Assembly: GCA_905236255.1 (NCBI GenBank)
Contig: CAJOPK010000085.1
Span: forward strand, 1-7,648
Origin: an uncultured Selenomonadaceae bacterium
GTDB taxonomy: Bacteria > Bacillota > Negativicutes > Selenomonadales > Selenomonadaceae
Length of the DNA stretch: 7,648 nucleotides
Direction: 5' to 3'
The notes beneath the pieces were generated by a model. That model was given only the letters and a program-made list of their open reading frames with translations. It made no database searches and was not told the DNA's origin. This document shows, piece by piece, positions 5,664 through 7,648 of the stretch (the first letter of the stretch is position 1; every line of letters starts with the position of its first letter). The translations under genes and the position numbers were made by a program.

Positions 5664-7648
5664 AAAGTAAACGCACCGGAAAATTTTTGTACGAAACTTA
5701 CTGCGACAAGCGGGAAAAAGATTTTGAAGAAGTTATCGGAAAGCTGTCGGTAAATCTTGCCGGTTACGGGTTTGTAATTCCGGAAGAGAAAAATTCGCCC
5801 AAAGACACGGATATTTTTGTCGAGGAAGAAAATTTCGGCGGAGCAATGCACGGCGATCTTGTAAAAGTCAGAATTATCGACAATTGGCGGGAAAATGCGG
5901 AAGGCGAAATAGTTGAAGTTCTGCAACACGTCAACAAGAAAATCGTCGGTATGCTGAAAAAATCCGGCAAGAAAAGATTTAAATTTTATCCGGACAACGA
6001 AAAGATTTACGAGCGAATAGAGATTCCGAAGTTTGACGGCGATATTTCTTCAAAAATTAAAGTCGTCGTCGAAATTGATTCGTGGAAAAGACCTTTAAAA
6101 GGTCACGTTGTCGAAGTTTTGGGAACTTTGAGAGATGCCGGCGTTGACGTTCTTTCAATCTTGCGGGAACACGGCGTAAACGAAGACTTTCCGGAAGACG
6201 TTCAAATTGAGGCATCAAAAATTGAAATCGAACCTTCCGCCGAAGAAATTTCAAAGAGAATTGACCGGCGAAATTTCAAAATCGTCACAATCGACGGAGA
6301 GGACGCAAAGGATTTGGACGACGGGGTTTTTGCCGAAAAGCGCGGAGAAAATTTCTTTCTCGGAGTTTATATCGCGGACGTAAGTCATTATGTCAGACCG
6401 CACACCCCGCTTGATTCGGAGGCCTTCAATCGCGGCACAAGCATTTATCCGGTGGATCGTGTCGTTCCGATGCTCCCGAAAGAACTTTCAAACGGTATCT
6501 GCAGTCTTAATGCCGGAGTCGATCGGCTTTCGATGGCTTGCGAAATGATTTTGGATTCGGAAGGAAATGTTGCCGGGTACAAAATTTTCCCGACGACGAT
6601 TCACGTTTTCCGCAGGTTAAGTTATACGCAGGTCAACAATTTTCTTGCCGGGAACAGGGAAGAACTTGCCGATTGCGCCGAAAATCTTGACGTTCTTGCG
6701 GAGATTTTCCGTCTCCGCCAAAAAATTCGCACGGCACGCGGCTCCATTGATTTTGACCTTCCCGAAACAAAAATTAAACTTGACGGGAACGGCAAGCCGG
6801 TCGAAATTGCAAAAAAAATTCGCGGCACCGGTGAAATGATTATAGAAGAATGTATGCTTGCCGCAAATGAAACCGTCGCAAGACATACCGTCGAAAAACA
6901 AATTCCGAGTTTGTACCGCGTTCATGAATTGCCGGCGGACGAAAAAGTTGAGATTTTAAATCGGCTGTTGGCACATTTTTCCCTGCATATTTCGGCGGGA
7001 AGGGGCAAAAAAATTCAACCGAAAGATTTTCAAAGAATTTTGAAAGCGGTTGCCGGGCAAAAATCGGAAAAAGTAATTTCAAGTTTTGCCCTGCGCACAA
7101 TGCAGCAGGCGCGTTATTCTCCGGAAAATCTCGGGCATTTCGGATTGGCGGCGGAATTTTACACACATTTTACTTCACCGATACGCCGATACCCGGATTT
7201 GATTGTTCACAGAATGTTGAAGATTTTTTCGGAAGAGCCGGAAAATTTGTCGAAGGCGGCGGAAAATTTAAAGTCGATCGCAAAAAAATCTTCCGAACTT
7301 GAACGGCGGGCGGTCGAAATCGAAAGGGAAACCGTCGATTTGAAATCCGCCGAATATATGCAAGGGTTCATCGGCAAGAAATTTGACGGCGTTATTTCAA
7401 GCGTTACAAGTTTCGGATTTTTCGTCGAACTTGAAAACGGGATCGACGGTCTTGTAAGATTGGCGAGTCTTTTTGACGATTATTACGATTATGTCGAATC
7501 GGAATTTGCCATAATCGGACGCGGCACCGGCAGAAGTTTTCATATCGGCGATTCCGTGCGCGTCAGACTTGTCGAGGCGAATATCAAACTCAGGCGAATT
7601 ACTTTTGAACTTGTTCCGGGTGTTGCGGCAAAAGATTTGATTGCGGAG
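5660..7648 (+). CDS. rnr: Ribonuclease R (RNase II/RNB family exoribonuclease), first 663 codons, continues past right edge
   Basis: A 3'-to-5' processive exoribonuclease that degrades structured RNA. Residues about 28-75 form a cold-shock-like OB domain (AGYGFVIP at 34-41, GDLVKVR at 65-71), and a second follows at about 90-155. The RNB catalytic domain spans about 195-525, with Asp212, Asp218, Asp220 and Asp221 in IDGEDAKDLDDG, SLNAGVDRLSM at 282-292, GEMIIEECMLAAN at 391-403, LYRVHE at 418-423 and FTSPIRRYPDL at 504-514, where Arg509 matches the catalytic arginine. An S1 domain fills about 572-652. Only about 30 residues precede the first OB domain, so the helix-turn-helix found at the N-terminus of many RNase R proteins is absent. 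The start overlaps the thioesterase stop (ATGA) and has no clear Shine-Dalgarno, so translation is probably coupled. The missing 3' part should be short, perhaps only a basic tail. Confidence 0.95.
   Translation, partial: MKSKRTGKFLYETYCDKREKDFEEVIGKLSVNLAGYGFVIPEEKNSPKDTDIFVEEENFGGAMHGDLVKVRIIDNWRENAEGEIVEVLQHVNKKIVGMLKKSGKKRFKFYPDNEKIYERIEIPKFDGDISSKIKVVVEIDSWKRPLKGHVVEVLGTLRDAGVDVLSILREHGVNEDFPEDVQIEASKIEIEPSAEEISKRIDRRNFKIVTIDGEDAKDLDDGVFAEKRGENFFLGVYIADVSHYVRPHTPLDSEAFNRGTSIYPVDRVVPMLPKELSNGICSLNAGVDRLSMACEMILDSEGNVAGYKIFPTTIHVFRRLSYTQVNNFLAGNREELADCAENLDVLAEIFRLRQKIRTARGSIDFDLPETKIKLDGNGKPVEIAKKIRGTGEMIIEECMLAANETVARHTVEKQIPSLYRVHELPADEKVEILNRLLAHFSLHISAGRGKKIQPKDFQRILKAVAGQKSEKVISSFALRTMQQARYSPENLGHFGLAAEFYTHFTSPIRRYPDLIVHRMLKIFSEEPENLSKAAENLKSIAKKSSELERRAVEIERETVDLKSAEYMQGFIGKKFDGVISSVTSFGFFVELENGIDGLVRLASLFDDYYDYVESEFAIIGRGTGRSFHIGDSVRVRLVEANIKLRRITFELVPGVAAKDLIAE

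Overview
The window looks like a housekeeping and cell-surface segment from a moderately AT-rich diderm bacterium. A diderm Firmicute (Negativicutes-like) is my best guess, by inference only. The case rests on a two-partner-secretion exoprotein, which implies an outer membrane, sitting beside a thymidylate kinase of the form common in Clostridia and Negativicutes (GSGKATQ P-loop), sigma-A-like promoters and purine-rich Shine-Dalgarno sites. I see no tRNA, rRNA, CRISPR array, transposase or other mobile element.

Layout. (1) Positions 1-1529, minus strand: the first 509 codons of a filamentous-haemagglutinin-type exoprotein, open at the left edge, with a signal peptide, a TPS domain and a GLUG-like beta-helical stretch. 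It has its own -10 box and a roughly 60-nt leader with a possible 7-codon upstream peptide. (2) Positions 1650-1717: two hairpins, one with a U-tract, ending the operon to the right. (3) Positions 1743-5032, minus strand: a three-gene operon, transcribed elyC/ydcF-like gene, then tmk, then a fused mannose-6-phosphate isomerase/ROK sugar kinase. The two junctions are 14 and 6 nt, and a promoter with a perfect TATAAT box precedes the first gene. (4) Positions 5033-5261: a divergent promoter region with a 10-bp direct repeat and an imperfect palindrome over one -10 box. (5) Positions 5262-7648, plus strand: a small hotdog-fold thioesterase overlapping by 4 nt (ATGA) the gene for RNase R, which runs off the right edge with its S1 domain essentially complete.

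Function. The minus operon mixes envelope biology (DUF218/ElyC membrane protein), DNA precursor supply (dTMP kinase) and hexose phosphate supply (Man-6-P/Fru-6-P interconversion plus a sugar-kinase-like domain). The plus operon couples a thioesterase to RNA decay. The most unusual item is the single-chain ManA-ROK protein. Its isomerase half keeps all the expected metal and catalytic residues, while its ROK half has substitutions at both phosphate-binding motifs but an intact catalytic Asp and zinc site. I found no clear evidence of a wholly new multi-gene system; the leads are this fusion, the promoter/leader architecture and the RNase R that lacks the usual N-terminal helix-turn-helix.
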